From Scatosoma sp045613545 (lineage in GTDB: Bacteria > Bacillota > Clostridia > Christensenellales > Borkfalkiaceae): a stretch of 64,000 bases of DNA. Positions within the stretch are counted from its first letter, which is position 1. Each line of letters opens with the position of its first letter. Of this stretch, positions 41,778-49,515 are shown piece by piece. The DNA is taken from NCBI GenBank assembly GCA_045613545.1, contig JAZLBD010000009.1, positions 1-64,000 of the forward strand, written 5' to 3'. The notes below the pieces were generated by a model. It saw only the letters and a list, made by a program, of their open reading frames with translations. It made no database searches and was not told the origin of the DNA. The position numbers were made by a program, and so were the translations under genes.

Positions 41778-43221
41778 AGATATCAATACCTTAAAAAATC
41801 AATTATATGATTTCCTTTTGAAACAAGGGAGTATTATGCTTCGTCCGATTGGCAGATACGTAGGAGTAGAACATCCCACGCAAAAAACGAAGAAAGTCCT
41901 CATTGAAGAAATTTTTAATATTTTAGAGGGGAAACAACAACCGGTGGAACAAAGCCGTAAAGGCGCGCCCATTAAAAATGATTTCGCCTCTCCCCAAATT
42001 CTTGAAAAAATCGAGGAATACCGTTTGGCATATTGTTCCAATAAACCCTACGAAGAGCAAAAGGTGGACGTTTGTCCGTTGGTAGGCGAAAATTCCTTTA
42101 CCGTACAAGATTCTACGGCAGGGAAGGCGATTTCCGTTCAAGATTACCAAAAAAATATCGTCGTGGGGCAAATTGCTTTTTACAAAAACGTGTATTGCCT
42201 CGTTCCGCTTAGCGGAAGAATGAAAGAGGACGAACTTGTCGTTCTTACCTCGGCGCTTATGCAGTCGAACGGATTGCGGAAGGGGGACGTACTTTCTTGC
42301 TACGTCCACAAAGAGGGACGCTTTTTTCTCGTCGATAAAATTTTGACCGTCAATTGGATCGCAGGTCCGATGCAACGGACGCAGTTTCAAGAGCTTTCAA
42401 CCGTCTATCCGACGGAATTGCTCCGCTTTACCAAGCTTGAACAATCCGGATATGCGAGCAAAATTCTCGACCTCTTCGTGCCTTGTGGGAAAGGGCAACG
42501 CTTGCTTGTTTCTTCGCCCGTCACGACGGGGCATAATCCGTTCATGGAAGAAATCGTAAACGCCGTAGCGGACGTTCGCGAGCCGTATATCTATCTTTCC
42601 TTGAACGCTTCACCTGAACACGTACAAGACCTTTTAGGCGTATATTCGGAGGAAAACTTGCTATATGCAACCTATCAAGATTCCCCCGAGTTTATCCTAT
42701 TTTTGGCGGAGCTTGCCTTAGAGCGTGCAAAACGCCACGCGGAGAATTGCGAACACGTTTGTTTAATCGTCGATTCTTTCAATACGTTAGCAAGGGCGTA
42801 CGAACGCTCGTTGCCAATCGCGGAACGTTCCCCGTACGGGCTTTCGAATAAGACGCTCGCATTTGTCAAAAACTATTTCGGAACGGCAAAGTGCTTGCAA
42901 GCGGGTGGCGCTTTGACTATCATAGGTGGCGTTTCTCACGTGGGTGGGGATTTGATTGATCCAATGCTCGCAAGAGAGCTTACAACCGTATCGAACGCTC
43001 GCATCGTTTTGAAAAACAAACTCTTTTCCACCGACCTTCTCGTGGATTTTTCCGCCTCGGGCGTAGAGAGGAATCTTGCGGAAGAATCGGTGCAAACGTT
43101 TGCGGAAAAGGTAAAAGCAGAGTACCTGCCGAGGTTTGGAGAGGAAGCGCTTTATAGAGTGTTATCCACGCATAAGAGCGAAGAGGAATCGGTAAAAGAA
43201 ATTTTGGAAAAGTTATCGTAA
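41767..43221 (+). CDS. Rho-like protein lacking ATPase motifs (pseudo-Rho)
   Basis: This 484-residue protein has the domain order of transcription terminator Rho. Residues 5-55 form a Rho_N-like helical region, 100-197 an OB/cold-shock-like RNA-binding region ending DKILTVNW, and 214-440 a RecA-type core. Rho landmarks persist: YPTELLRF (YPxxRL), ILDLFVPCGKGQRLLVSSP, ALERAKRHAE, VDSFNTLARAY and QAGGALTIIG. The P-loop, however, reads SPVTTGHNPF (250-259) instead of PPKAGKTTLL, the DERPEEVT catalytic segment reads LNASPEHVQD, and the EFKGTGNMEL Q-loop region is replaced. ATP hydrolysis is therefore very unlikely. A regulatory or scaffold role is inferred. Confidence 0.82.
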   Translation: MENKDINTLKNQLYDFLLKQGSIMLRPIGRYVGVEHPTQKTKKVLIEEIFNILEGKQQPVEQSRKGAPIKNDFASPQILEKIEEYRLAYCSNKPYEEQKVDVCPLVGENSFTVQDSTAGKAISVQDYQKNIVVGQIAFYKNVYCLVPLSGRMKEDELVVLTSALMQSNGLRKGDVLSCYVHKEGRFFLVDKILTVNWIAGPMQRTQFQELSTVYPTELLRFTKLEQSGYASKILDLFVPCGKGQRLLVSSPVTTGHNPFMEEIVNAVADVREPYIYLSLNASPEHVQDLLGVYSEENLLYATYQDSPEFILFLAELALERAKRHAENCEHVCLIVDSFNTLARAYERSLPIAERSPYGLSNKTLAFVKNYFGTAKCLQAGGALTIIGGVSHVGGDLIDPMLARELTTVSNARIVLKNKLFSTDLLVDFSASGVERNLAEESVQTFAEKVKAEYLPRFGEEALYRVLSTHKSEEESVKEILEKLS

Positions 43222-43233
43222 AAGGAAAAATGT

Positions 43234-43267
43234 GAGACAGAAAAGCCATTCTGTCTCTTATTTTTTA
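43234..43267 (+). terminator. Terminator of the Rho-like operon
   Basis: GAGACAGAA (43234-43242) pairs with TTCTGTCTC (43249-43257), followed by a T-rich tail. Confidence 0.85.
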
Positions 43268-43384
43268 TAGAATTATTTTATTTTTCTATAACAAAAAAAT
43301 AAGCCAATGCAAAAAATGTCGAAAAATAAAGGACTTTTCAAAAAATCAAATGAAATATTCACCGCTTTGCTATAAGAATTTTGA

Positions 43385-43400
43385 ATACTATATATTGTGG
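43385..43400 (+). promoter_or_regulatory. NrdR box 1
   Basis: ATACTATATATTGTGG matches the NrdR consensus (ACACwATATATwGTGT type) at most positions and lies just upstream of the -35 box. Confidence 0.75.
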
Positions 43401-43408
43401 TAATCCAC

Positions 43409-43436
43409 TTGACTTTGCTACAAAATATGGTATAAT
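43409..43436 (+). promoter_or_regulatory. Promoter of nrdDG
   Basis: TTGACT (43409-43414), a 16 bp spacer ending TGG, and TATAAT (43431-43436). NrdR-like boxes flank it on both sides. Confidence 0.75.
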
Positions 43437-43457
43437 AAAAGAGCAAATTTTCGATAT

Positions 43458-43473
43458 GTACTATATATTGTGT
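43458..43473 (+). promoter_or_regulatory. NrdR box 2
   Basis: GTACTATATATTGTGT is the best match to the NrdR consensus and lies just downstream of the expected transcription start, so bound NrdR would block transcription. Confidence 0.78.
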
Positions 43474-43500
43474 TTTTAAGGCGCTAAAAAACGGATATTT

Positions 43501-43516
43501 GCACAAGATATTGTGG
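43501..43516 (+). promoter_or_regulatory. Possible NrdR box 3
   Basis: GCACAAGATATTGTGG is a weaker, imperfect palindrome of the same type, 43 bp (about four helical turns) downstream of box 2. Confidence 0.45.
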
Positions 43517-43543
43517 GGAAATACGACAAGGAGAAAAACAGTT

Positions 43544-45724
43544 ATGAGTATGAAAATCATCAAGAGAAGCGGTCAAGAAGCGGCGTTTGACGAAGAAAAG
43601 ATCGTAAACGCTATTAAAGCGGCGAATCAAGGGGTAGTAGAAAGTGAAAGAATTACGGAAGAGGACGTTTACGCGATTGCAAAAAACGTGACGGACGCGT
43701 GTAAAACGCTCGGTCGTTCCGTGACGGTCGAAGAAGTGCAAGATATGGTCGAGAACTGCTTGATGGATCGGAAAGCGTTCGTTCTTGCAAGAAAATACAT
43801 CACCTATCGTTATCGCCGTGCGCTCGTACGTAAGCAAAATACGACGGACGCGCAAATTATGACGCTGATCGAATGCAATAACGAAGAGGTAAAACAAGAA
43901 AACTCGAATAAAAACCCTACGGTCAATAGCGTGCAACGGGACTATATGGCAGGGGAAGTGTCGAAAGACCTCACCCGTCGTTTGCTTTTGCCCGAAGACG
44001 TGGTGGAAGCGCACGATCAAGGAATTATCCACTTCCACGACGCCGATTATTTTGCGCAACACATGCATAACTGTGATCTCGTAAACTTGGAAGATATGTT
44101 GCAAAACGGTACGGTTATTTCGGGTACGCTCATTGAAAAACCGCACAGTTTTTCGACGGCTTGCAACATTGCAACGCAAATTATCGCGCAAGTCGCGTCC
44201 AACCAATACGGCGGACAAAGTATTTCCTTAACCCACCTTGCGCCTTTCGTAGATATCAGCCGTAAAAAGATTCAAAAGCAAGTGGAAGAAGAACTTGCTA
44301 CGCTTGGCGTAAACGATTCGAAACACGTATCCGCAATCGCTGAAAAACGTTTACGCGACGAAGTAAGACGTGGTATTCAAACGATTCAATATCAAGTCGT
44401 CACGTTGCTTACGACGAACGGTCAAGCGCCGTTCGTGACGGTATTTATGTATCTCAACGAAGCGCGCAACGAACAAGAAAAGGCAGACCTTGCGCTCATC
44501 ATCGAAGAAACGCTTAAACAAAGAATCGAAGGGGTAAAAAACGAATCCGGCGTGTATATTACGCCCGCTTTTCCCAAGCTCATCTACGTTTTAGAGCCGG
44601 ATAATATCGAAGAGGGGCAAAAATATTGGTATTTGACCGAGCTTGCGGCAAGATGTACGGCAAAACGTATGGTGCCCGACTACATTTCCGAAAAGAAAAT
44701 GCTCGAATTTAAGGTGGATAAAAACGGGGAGGGACATTGCTATACTTGTATGGGATGCAGAAGTTTCTTGACCCCCTACGTCGACGAGAACGGAAAGCCG
44801 AAGTATTACGGTAGATTCAATCAAGGTGTCGTCACGATCAACCTCGTAGACGTAGCGCTTTCCTCGGGTGGAAACAAAGACGAATTCTGGAAGATCTTCG
44901 ACGAAAGATTAGACCTTTGCTATCGCGCCCTTATGGCTCGCCACAACCGCTTGAAGGGTACGCTTTCGGACGCCGCGCCTATTTTATGGCAATACGGCGC
45001 GCTTGCGCGGTTGCAAAAAGGAGAAGTCATTGATAAACTCTTGTACGGCGGATATTCGACGATTTCGCTCGGCTACGCTGGTCTTTACGAATGTACGAAA
45101 TATATGACGGGAAAATCGCATACGGACGCGGAAGCGAAGCCGTTCGCCCTTGCGGTTATGCAACATATGAACGATCGTTGTAAGGAATGGAAAGCCAAGG
45201 AAAACATCGACTTCTCGCTCTATGGCACGCCACTCGAAAGCACGACGTACAAATTCTCGAAAATGCTCCAAAAACGCTTTGGAATTATCCCCGGCGTGAC
45301 GGATAAGAGCTATATCACCAATAGCTATCATGTACACGTAAGCGAGCCGATCGACGCGTTCACGAAACTGAAATTTGAAAGCGAATTCCAACAACTTTCC
45401 CCCGGTGGCGCTATCAGCTACGTGGAAGTTCCGAATATGCAAAACAATATCCCCGCCGTGCTTTCCGTGATGAAGTTCATTTACGACAACATTATGTACG
45501 CAGAACTTAACACGAAGAGCGACTATTGTCAAGTTTGCGGGTACGACGGTGAAATCCAAATCGTGACGGACGAATCGGGCAAATTGCTTTGGGAATGCCC
45601 TTGTTGTAGAAACCGCGACCAAGCGAAAATGAACGTCGCGCGCCGTACCTGCGGGTATATTGGTACGCAATACTGGAACCAAGGCAGAACGCAAGAAATT
45701 AAGGACAGAGTTTTGCACTTGTAA
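43544..45724 (+). CDS. nrdD: Anaerobic ribonucleoside-triphosphate reductase
   Basis: This 726-residue class III reductase makes dNTPs without oxygen. An ATP-cone domain (about residues 1-90) precedes the catalytic barrel. The zinc site has two Cys pairs, CQVCG and CPCC, near residue 675. The glycyl radical loop RRTCGYIG lies about 25 residues from the C-terminus, where the Gly carries the radical. The start at 43544 is chosen because AAGGAG is 10 nt upstream; an ATG two codons later is possible. Its activase nrdG follows by 9 nt. Confidence 0.97.
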   Translation: MSMKIIKRSGQEAAFDEEKIVNAIKAANQGVVESERITEEDVYAIAKNVTDACKTLGRSVTVEEVQDMVENCLMDRKAFVLARKYITYRYRRALVRKQNTTDAQIMTLIECNNEEVKQENSNKNPTVNSVQRDYMAGEVSKDLTRRLLLPEDVVEAHDQGIIHFHDADYFAQHMHNCDLVNLEDMLQNGTVISGTLIEKPHSFSTACNIATQIIAQVASNQYGGQSISLTHLAPFVDISRKKIQKQVEEELATLGVNDSKHVSAIAEKRLRDEVRRGIQTIQYQVVTLLTTNGQAPFVTVFMYLNEARNEQEKADLALIIEETLKQRIEGVKNESGVYITPAFPKLIYVLEPDNIEEGQKYWYLTELAARCTAKRMVPDYISEKKMLEFKVDKNGEGHCYTCMGCRSFLTPYVDENGKPKYYGRFNQGVVTINLVDVALSSGGNKDEFWKIFDERLDLCYRALMARHNRLKGTLSDAAPILWQYGALARLQKGEVIDKLLYGGYSTISLGYAGLYECTKYMTGKSHTDAEAKPFALAVMQHMNDRCKEWKAKENIDFSLYGTPLESTTYKFSKMLQKRFGIIPGVTDKSYITNSYHVHVSEPIDAFTKLKFESEFQQLSPGGAISYVEVPNMQNNIPAVLSVMKFIYDNIMYAELNTKSDYCQVCGYDGEIQIVTDESGKLLWECPCCRNRDQAKMNVARRTCGYIGTQYWNQGRTQEIKDRVLHL

Positions 45725-45733
45725 GGAGAGCAT

Positions 45734-46261
45734 ATGCACTACGCAACGATTAAATGGACGGACATTGCAAACGGGGAGGGAGTACGCATTTCCCTCTTCG
45801 TTTCGGGATGCACCCATCATTGTAAAAACTGTTTTAATCAAGTGGCGTGGGATTTTAATTTTGGTATCCCTTTCGACGAGAACGTTCAGGAAGAAATTCT
45901 CAAAAACTTAGGTGAATCGTACATCGAGGGCTTGACCTTGCTCGGTGGCGAGCCGATGGAACCGCAAAACCAAGAGGGGCTTCTTCCCTTGGTGAAAGAA
46001 GCAAAGAAACGCTATCCGAACAAGACGATTTGGTGTTATACGGGAAACACGCTCGACGAAAAGACGGGGCTTTTTATGGAAAAGTCGAAAAACGTGGCGT
46101 CAACGGGCGAACTTCTTTCTCATATCGACGTTTTAGTTGACGGGAAGTTCGTAGAAGAGAAGAAAAATATCCGCTTAAAATTTAGGGGGTCTGAAAACCA
46201 ACGGGTGATTGATCTTCCTAAAACGCTCGTCCAAAAAGAGATCGTTTTGTATATGGAGTAA
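45734..46261 (+). CDS. nrdG: Anaerobic ribonucleotide reductase activating protein
   Basis: This 175-residue radical-SAM activase installs the glycyl radical on NrdD. The 4Fe-4S cluster ligands are Cys26, Cys30 and Cys33 (CTHHCKNC), followed by the LLGGEPMEPQN block. AAGGAGAG precedes the ATG. Co-transcription with nrdD under NrdR control is expected. Confidence 0.96.
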   Translation: MHYATIKWTDIANGEGVRISLFVSGCTHHCKNCFNQVAWDFNFGIPFDENVQEEILKNLGESYIEGLTLLGGEPMEPQNQEGLLPLVKEAKKRYPNKTIWCYTGNTLDEKTGLFMEKSKNVASTGELLSHIDVLVDGKFVEEKKNIRLKFRGSENQRVIDLPKTLVQKEIVLYME

Positions 46262-46325
46262 GGAAAAGCGCGATTTTACAAGAGACGAGCAGTCATAAAA
46301 AAAGGAAAAAGGCATACAGTAAAGT

Positions 46326-47006
46326 ATGACCTTTTCTTTTTTACAACGAAAAATCAATCAAATGCTTGGCGTGACTATATCCATCGCCATTTTCGCTTTT
46401 TCGCTCTTTGCCTATCAAATCCAGCACGCCCTTCTGCTTTCGCCCAATCTCTACGTGGGATATATCGTTTCGACGGATACGGGTTCGACGACGTCATGCG
46501 CTACGAAAGCGTACTTGCAAGGTGGGGCTGGGTATATCGCGCGGATAAAAACGGAAGAGTACGCCGTGTATGCTTGCTATCAATCCATTGGGGAAATGGA
46601 AGAAGCGAAAGCGCGCTTGCAAGCGAAAAAAATTCCCGTCGCAAGCATTGACGTTTCCCCCAAAGACTTATACTTAAAAACGCGAAAACAAAAAGGCATG
46701 CGCACGGAAATCCACTCGACGCTACTCAATTTAGAGGGAAACGTTCAACTTCTCCACACCCTTACGAGGGAGACGGAAAACGGCAATTTTACGCAAAGTC
46801 GGATCAAGGAGATATTGGAAACATTGCTCGCTTCTATGCAAAGACTCCTATCCTCGTATTTTTTGAAAGATTCTTCGCCCATGCAAGAGGGGATAAGCAA
46901 GACGTTGCAGATAAAAGAGGAGATCGTTCTTGCAAAGGACTTGCGGTACGTGGAAGCGCTCGTTTGTGAAAGTTATCTAAATTTTTGCGAAGAATTTTCC
47001 CTCTGA
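46326..47006 (+). CDS. Membrane-anchored protein with a SPOR-like region
   Basis: This 226-residue protein has one N-terminal membrane helix (about residues 14-36). Residues about 42-112 (YVGYIVS... IARIKTEEYAVYACYQSIGEMEEAKARLQAKKIP) have the strand-helix-strand layout of a SPOR-like peptidoglycan-binding domain. The C-terminal half is helical. I do not recognise the family. Only a weak ribosome site (AAAGG, distant) is present. No terminator is seen before the lipid kinase gene. Confidence 0.55.
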   Translation: MTFSFLQRKINQMLGVTISIAIFAFSLFAYQIQHALLLSPNLYVGYIVSTDTGSTTSCATKAYLQGGAGYIARIKTEEYAVYACYQSIGEMEEAKARLQAKKIPVASIDVSPKDLYLKTRKQKGMRTEIHSTLLNLEGNVQLLHTLTRETENGNFTQSRIKEILETLLASMQRLLSSYFLKDSSPMQEGISKTLQIKEEIVLAKDLRYVEALVCESYLNFCEEFSL

Positions 47007-47019
47007 TTCTATAAAACCC

Positions 47020-47048
47020 TTGCTCTATTTTCGGGTTTATGCTATAAT
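47020..47048 (+). promoter_or_regulatory. Promoter of the lipid kinase gene (leaderless)
   Basis: TTGCTC (47020-47025), a 17 bp spacer and TATAAT (47043-47048). The -10 box ends 6 nt before the ATG at 47055. Confidence 0.8.
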
Positions 47049-47054
47049 TGTGCT

Positions 47055-47972
47055 ATGAAGTGCATTTTTATCTATAATCCGAATAGTGGGAAAGGAAAAA
47101 TTGCAAAAAAATTACCTTACATAAGGCAACGCTTGAAAGAAAAATACGAAGTAGTGGACGTGTACGCCACGAAAGCGCGAGGCGACCTTACGGACAAGGT
47201 GAAAGTCGTAGCGGATGAATACGACTGTATTATCTTTTCAGGAGGCGACGGAACGTTCAACGAAGTCTTACAAGGCGTCGCTGATAGGGAGGATTTACCT
47301 CTGTTGGGGTATATTCCAAGTGGAACGATGAACGACGTTGCGCACAGCGTAGGAATCCCTCGAAAATCAATCAAGAAAGCCTTAAACGTTATTTTAGAAG
47401 GAGAGGCGCAACTGCTCGATTGTATGAAATTAAGCGGTGGGAATTACGCGATGTATTCCGTTTCTGCAGGTGCGTTTACGGGCGCTTCTTATACCACTCC
47501 GCAAAACAAGAAACGAGCGCTCGGAGCGATTGCTTACGGGTTGGAAGGATTAAAAAAAGAACTTTCTTTTCTTGTTTTTCCCGTAAAAGTACAAACGGAA
47601 ACGACGAGAATCGAAGAGAACAGCGTGTTTATTTTGGTGATGAACGGTCGGTGCGTGGCAGGGATGAAGATAAATTCACACGGCTCTATGAAAGACGGGA
47701 AGTTGGAGTGCGCGGTTGTCAAGCAAAGAGAAAATCCTAATTTCTTCCATCGAGCGAAAGCGTTTTTCGGCGTTCTTGGGCTCTTCGTGTTTGGATACAG
47801 ACCCAAAGCGAAAAGAAAAGTCGCCTTTTCGGGGGAAAGGTTGTCGATAGAAGTTCCGAACGACGTCGTTTGGAATTTTGACGGCGAGAAAGGAACGCAA
47901 GGGAATTTGGAAATCGAAGTGTTAAAAAATAAAGTTCCTTTACTCGTTCCAAAAAAATATAAAAAAATTTGA
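47055..47972 (+). CDS. Diacylglycerol kinase-family lipid kinase
   Basis: This 305-residue protein belongs to the DagK/YegS/LCB family: IYNPNSGKG at residues 5-13, the nucleotide-binding GGDGTFNEV near residue 63-71, and GTMNDVAHS. It should phosphorylate diacylglycerol or a related lipid, feeding phosphatidate back into phospholipid synthesis. The ATG is preceded by no ribosome site, and the -10 box ends 6 nt upstream, so translation is probably from a leaderless mRNA. Confidence 0.88.
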   Translation: MKCIFIYNPNSGKGKIAKKLPYIRQRLKEKYEVVDVYATKARGDLTDKVKVVADEYDCIIFSGGDGTFNEVLQGVADREDLPLLGYIPSGTMNDVAHSVGIPRKSIKKALNVILEGEAQLLDCMKLSGGNYAMYSVSAGAFTGASYTTPQNKKRALGAIAYGLEGLKKELSFLVFPVKVQTETTRIEENSVFILVMNGRCVAGMKINSHGSMKDGKLECAVVKQRENPNFFHRAKAFFGVLGLFVFGYRPKAKRKVAFSGERLSIEVPNDVVWNFDGEKGTQGNLEIEVLKNKVPLLVPKKYKKI

Positions 47973-47990
47973 AATTACCGTTAAAAATGC

Positions 47991-48019
47991 TTGCCTTTTT
48001 TCGTTTGATTGGTTATAAT
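47991..48019 (+). promoter_or_regulatory. Promoter of tRNA-Thr (CGT)
   Basis: TTGCCT (47991-47996), a 17 bp spacer and TATAAT (48014-48019), 30 nt before the tRNA. Confidence 0.78.
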
Positions 48020-48049
48020 AAGTAAGCTTGTGATTAGGCGAGCAAAATT

Positions 48050-48125
48050 GCTACTGTGGCTCAGTCGGTAGAGCAGCTGATTCGTAATCAGCAGGTCGCC
48101 GGTTCAAGTCCGGCCAGTAGCTCCA
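48050..48125 (+). tRNA. tRNA-Thr (anticodon CGT)
   Basis: The acceptor GCTACTG pairs with CAGTAGC. The anticodon stem GCTGA/TCAGC encloses TTCGTAA with anticodon CGT. The T-loop is GGTTCAAGTCC and the CCA end is encoded. Together with the GGT isoacceptor at 14220 it reads different threonine codons. Confidence 0.95.
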
Positions 48126-48128
48126 AAA

Positions 48129-48161
48129 AATGACTTGTCCGTCGGACAAGTCACTTTTTTT
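48129..48161 (+). terminator. Terminator of tRNA-Thr (CGT)
   Basis: TGACTTGTCC pairs perfectly with GGACAAGTCA around three bases, followed by seven Ts. Confidence 0.88.
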
Positions 48162-48176
48162 AGTAGAGAGCAAAAA

Positions 48177-49034
48177 ATGAAAAACATAAAAGTATACGTC
48201 AACAACTGCAATCAATTTTCCGCGACGCGAGAGGAATGGATCCAAACGATCTCTTCCGTTGGTTTTGACGGTTTTTTCCACGCTTGGACGAACGAAAAAG
48301 AAGTGAAAGAGTACCGCGAGCTTGCCGATTCGTATCACCTCGTCTATCATTCCATTCACGCGCCTACCAAGGGCTCGATCGCGTTTTGGGAAAAGGACGA
48401 AGAGGGGGAAGAACCGTATAAGGAGCTTTTTAGGTGCGTCGAGTGTGCGGGAAAAAACCGTGTTCCGATCGTCGTCGTGCATCCGTTTACCGGATTTTTT
48501 GATCGGGAAGAACGCCCCACACAAAAGGGGCTCGACCGTTTAGCCTCCGTGGTTGCCGTCGCCAAAAATTACGGTGTAAAAATCGCTTTTGAAAATTTGG
48601 AGGGGGTAAGCTATTTAGACGCGGTGATGCAATTTTTCAAAAACGAACAGTCAGTTGGATTTTGCTTTGATAGCGGACATGCAGGCGCCTACGCGCCGAG
48701 TCGTGACTTTTTGAAGGATTACGGCGAGCGTTTATTGATTACGCATTTGCACGACAATTTCGGTATGACGGGGAGCAAGGCAACCAATCAAGATGATTTA
48801 CACTTATTGCCCTTCGACGGGACGATTGATTGGGATGAAACGGCGAAAAAATTAGCGAACGCGCGTCCGCTTAGCGCTTATACGTTCGAGTTGAAACGCC
48901 AAGGACGGAAAGGGCGAAAAGAATTGGAGCAATATATCCATTTATCCCTCCAAGAGTATTATCGGCAAGCTTTTACGCGCGCAAAACGGACGGCGTTGCT
49001 CATTGAAAAATACCGCAATGCGCTTGACAAATAA
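48177..49034 (+). CDS. Sugar phosphate isomerase/epimerase-like TIM-barrel protein
   Basis: This 285-residue protein fits the xylose-isomerase-like/AP endonuclease 2 TIM-barrel family. The metal-binding positions are suggested by HSIHAP, VVVHPFTG, AFENLEG, FCFDSGHAGAY, HLHDN and the final TFELK. The substrate is unknown; sugar epimerisation is the usual role. The start at 48177 is taken because an upstream ATG lies in the tRNA terminator. No promoter is obvious, so limited read-through from the tRNA is possible. Confidence 0.78.
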   Translation: MKNIKVYVNNCNQFSATREEWIQTISSVGFDGFFHAWTNEKEVKEYRELADSYHLVYHSIHAPTKGSIAFWEKDEEGEEPYKELFRCVECAGKNRVPIVVVHPFTGFFDREERPTQKGLDRLASVVAVAKNYGVKIAFENLEGVSYLDAVMQFFKNEQSVGFCFDSGHAGAYAPSRDFLKDYGERLLITHLHDNFGMTGSKATNQDDLHLLPFDGTIDWDETAKKLANARPLSAYTFELKRQGRKGRKELEQYIHLSLQEYYRQAFTRAKRTALLIEKYRNALDK

Positions 49035-49052
49035 ACGAGAATTTGTTATAAT
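49024..49052 (+). promoter_or_regulatory. Promoter of the small membrane protein gene at 49082
   Basis: TTGACA (49024-49029), a 17 bp spacer and TATAAT (49047-49052), both consensus. The -35 box overlaps the 3' end of the TIM-barrel gene. Confidence 0.85.
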
Positions 49053-49081
49053 ACAATCATTAAAAAACGAGGGGTAATCCA

Positions 49082-49444
49082 ATGCCTGTTTTTCTTTTTG
49101 TCGTCGCTTGTATCGTATGTGTTTGGATAGTCGTACGCAACCGAGCCAACGTACGTCAAGTGATTGCGCGAAAATCTCATAAAAAACAAAAAAAAGAAAG
49201 AGGAGAGACTTTGATTATGATGAATCTTTTACAAACGATGTTGGGAAAACACTGCTTAGTACACACGATCGACAACGATTACGACGGCACGATGGAAAAA
49301 GTGGAAAACGATTGCATTTTGATGAAAGACCGTCACAGTGGCGCGCTCGTGTTCGTCAATCCCGAATACGTCGTTGGGATCGTGGAATGCAAGAAGAAAG
49401 AAAAGAAATCGAAGAAAGCAAAAAAAACGGCGGCGACAAATTAA
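49082..49444 (+). CDS. Small membrane-anchored protein with an Sm-like/DUF6897-type core
   Basis: This 120-residue protein has one N-terminal membrane helix (residues 2-19), a basic linker, a compact beta core (LLGKHCLVHTIDNDYDGTMEKVENDCILM... VVGIVE) and a Lys-rich tail. The core recalls small DUF6897-type clostridial proteins. A strong consensus promoter suggests high expression. An internal ATG pair after GAGAGAC near residue 46 could give a shorter cytoplasmic product. The function is unknown. Confidence 0.6.
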   Translation: MPVFLFVVACIVCVWIVVRNRANVRQVIARKSHKKQKKERGETLIMMNLLQTMLGKHCLVHTIDNDYDGTMEKVENDCILMKDRHSGALVFVNPEYVVGIVECKKKEKKSKKAKKTAATN

Positions 49445-49477
49445 AAAACCGCCAATCGCTTGAAAAAAAATGCAACA

Positions 49478-49515
49478 AAAAAACCTATTAGAACTGCTTC
49501 TAATAGGTTTTTTCT
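49478..49515. terminator. Bidirectional terminator between 49444 and tmcAL
   Basis: A perfect 16 bp stem pairs AAAAAACCTATTAGAA with TTCTAATAGGTTTTTT around CTGC, between convergent genes. Confidence 0.9.

Larger units (their letters stand above)
43222..43543. other. Gene-free regulatory region upstream of nrdD
   Basis: These 322 bases hold the terminator of the Rho-like operon, a sigma-A promoter, three NrdR-box-like sites and an approximately 100 nt leader. No coding region is supported. An AT-rich stretch at 43268-43380 shows nothing recognisable. Confidence 0.8.
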
